64,000 bases of DNA from Peptoniphilus catoniae (GTDB taxonomy: Bacteria > Bacillota > Clostridia > Tissierellales > Peptoniphilaceae): assembly GCF_901447155.2 (NCBI RefSeq), contig NZ_LR588413.1, positions 420,648 to 484,647 on the forward strand. The letters are read 5' to 3'. Of this stretch, positions 63,403 through 64,000 are shown in pieces. Numbering within the stretch: the first letter of the stretch is position 1; each line of letters opens with the position of its first letter. A model generated the notes under the pieces. It saw only the letters and a program-made list of their open reading frames with translations, did no database searches and was not told the DNA's origin. Both the position numbers and the translations under genes were made by a program.

Positions 63403-63478
63403 TGGTGACCCTGCCGGGAATCGAACCCGGGATACCACCGTGAAAGGGTGGTGTCTTAAACCGCTTGACCACAGGGCC
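63403..63478 (-). tRNA. tRNA-Glu (UUC)
   Basis: GGCCCTG acceptor, anticodon TTC, encoded CCA. Confidence 0.95.
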
Positions 63479-63490
63479 TTATTAAATTTA

Positions 63491-63567
63491 TGGTAGCGGC
63501 GAACAGATTTGAACTGCTGACACTGCGGGTATGAACCACATGCTCTAGCCAACTGAGCTACGCCGCC
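63491..63567 (-). tRNA. tRNA-Met (CAU), elongator
   Basis: GGCGGCG acceptor fully paired, anticodon CAT, no GGG/CCC anticodon stem, so elongator type; a lysidine Ile tRNA is a less likely alternative. Confidence 0.88.
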
Positions 63568-63587
63568 ACAATCATTAAAATAACTTA

Positions 63588-63664
<77 letters not shown>

Positions 63665-63686
63665 TCACTTCTTACCTACCTTTTTA

Positions 63687-63775
63687 TGGTGCCGAGGACC
63701 GGAATCGAACCGGTACGATGTTTTACCATCGCAGGATTTTAAGTCCTGTGCGTCTGCCAGTTCCGCCACCCCGGC
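63687..63775 (-). tRNA. tRNA-Leu (UAA)
   Basis: Class II tRNA with long variable arm, anticodon TAA, encoded CCA. Confidence 0.95.
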
Positions 63776-63779
63776 ATCC

Positions 63780-63854
63780 TGGCTCTCAGGGTGGGACTCG
63801 AACCCACAACCTACCGGTTAACAGCCGGTTGCTCCACCATTGAGCTACCTAAGA
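63780..63854 (-). tRNA. tRNA-Asn (GUU)
   Basis: TCTTAGG acceptor with one G-T pair, anticodon GTT, encoded CCA; first tRNA after 5S rRNA. Confidence 0.94.
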
Positions 63855-63874
63855 TCATTTATCCTTTCGGATAA

Positions 63875-63991
63875 TCCGGCCTTACCTACTCTCCCGGGTC
63901 GTCTCCAACCGAGTACCATCGGCGCTCTGAGGCTTAACTTCTGTGTTCGGTATGGGTACAGGTGTCTCCCTCATGCTATCTTTACCGGATC
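63875..63991 (-). rRNA. rrf: 5S ribosomal RNA
   Basis: About 117 bases; TCCGGT at the 5' end pairs with GCCGGA at the 3' end. The conserved CCCATACCGAACACAGAAGTTAAGC arm, the GAGCGCCGATGGTAC region and the GGGAGAGTAGG region are present. It is the promoter-proximal side of the tRNA cluster; 23S rRNA is expected beyond the right edge. Confidence 0.93.
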
Positions 63992-64000
63992 CAACTACAA

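Overview
The window comes from a low-GC, anaerobic-looking Firmicute. Gene content and protein style fit the Tissierellia/Peptoniphilaceae group (Peptoniphilus-like cocci). This placement is an inference from gene content, not a phylogeny. Supporting signs are the AT-rich sequence, strong Shine-Dalgarno sites, the yaaO-tmk-darA-holB-ricT run, ECF transporter genes, an EFR1 flavodoxin/ferredoxin, TAXI-TRAP transport, and no respiratory genes. Almost every gene is on the minus strand, leading away from an rRNA operon whose 5S end lies at the right edge.

Layout from left to right. (1) 1-10.4 kb: a truncated oligopeptide-binding lipoprotein, secA, a MatC/ArsB-like permease, hemolysin III, a plus-strand YitT gene behind a long structured leader RNA, an isolated nadC, and an NhaC antiporter. 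(2) 10.4-15.4 kb: a tightly overlapping RNA-modification and DNA-repair run, trmN6-like - rsmI - nurA - herA - alkD. (3) 15.4-24.8 kb: a Ca2+ P-type ATPase, a DUF4153 membrane protein, pyrF-pyrE, then ecfA1-ecfA2-ecfT-truA. (4) 24.8-29.4 kb: carD - yacL - prfB (programmed frameshift) - ybjQ, and a MATE exporter. (5) 29.5-36.9 kb: yaaO - tmk - two tandem c-di-AMP receptor genes - holB - ricT, continuing into a membrane-anchored hydrolase, a small unknown gene and ferritin. (6) 36.9-38.7 kb: a FabK/NMO flavoprotein and a divergent EFR1 ferredoxin. (7) 38.8-45.6 kb: a metabolic module of LysR, carboxyltransferase, CoA-transferase and TAXI-TRAP transporter. (8) 45.8-51.0 kb: TetR - MMPL - heptad-repeat secreted protein, with paired operators. 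(9) 51.1-62.3 kb: ribosomal and transcription genes in two blocks, rplJ-rplL with an L10 leader and rpmG-secE-nusG-rplK-rplA. About 8 kb separates them, holding mgtC-glpK, an amino-acid module (gltS, ornithine-cyclodeaminase-like, EamA, RpiR) and a decayed IS200-type insertion. (10) 62.4-64 kb: 14 tRNA genes and 5S rRNA.

The most unusual items are these. The YitT leader has a terminator and a mutually exclusive helix, and I could not assign it to a riboswitch class. The normally contiguous rplKAJL block is broken. A 60-bp near-perfect palindrome ends the ornithine-cyclodeaminase-like gene. Two genes (yacL and the carboxyltransferase) seem to start at ATT. The TAXI/CoA-transferase/carboxyltransferase cassette has no visible partner subunits. 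Twin 13-bp palindromes bracket the tetR promoter. No CRISPR array, prophage or plasmid genes were seen.
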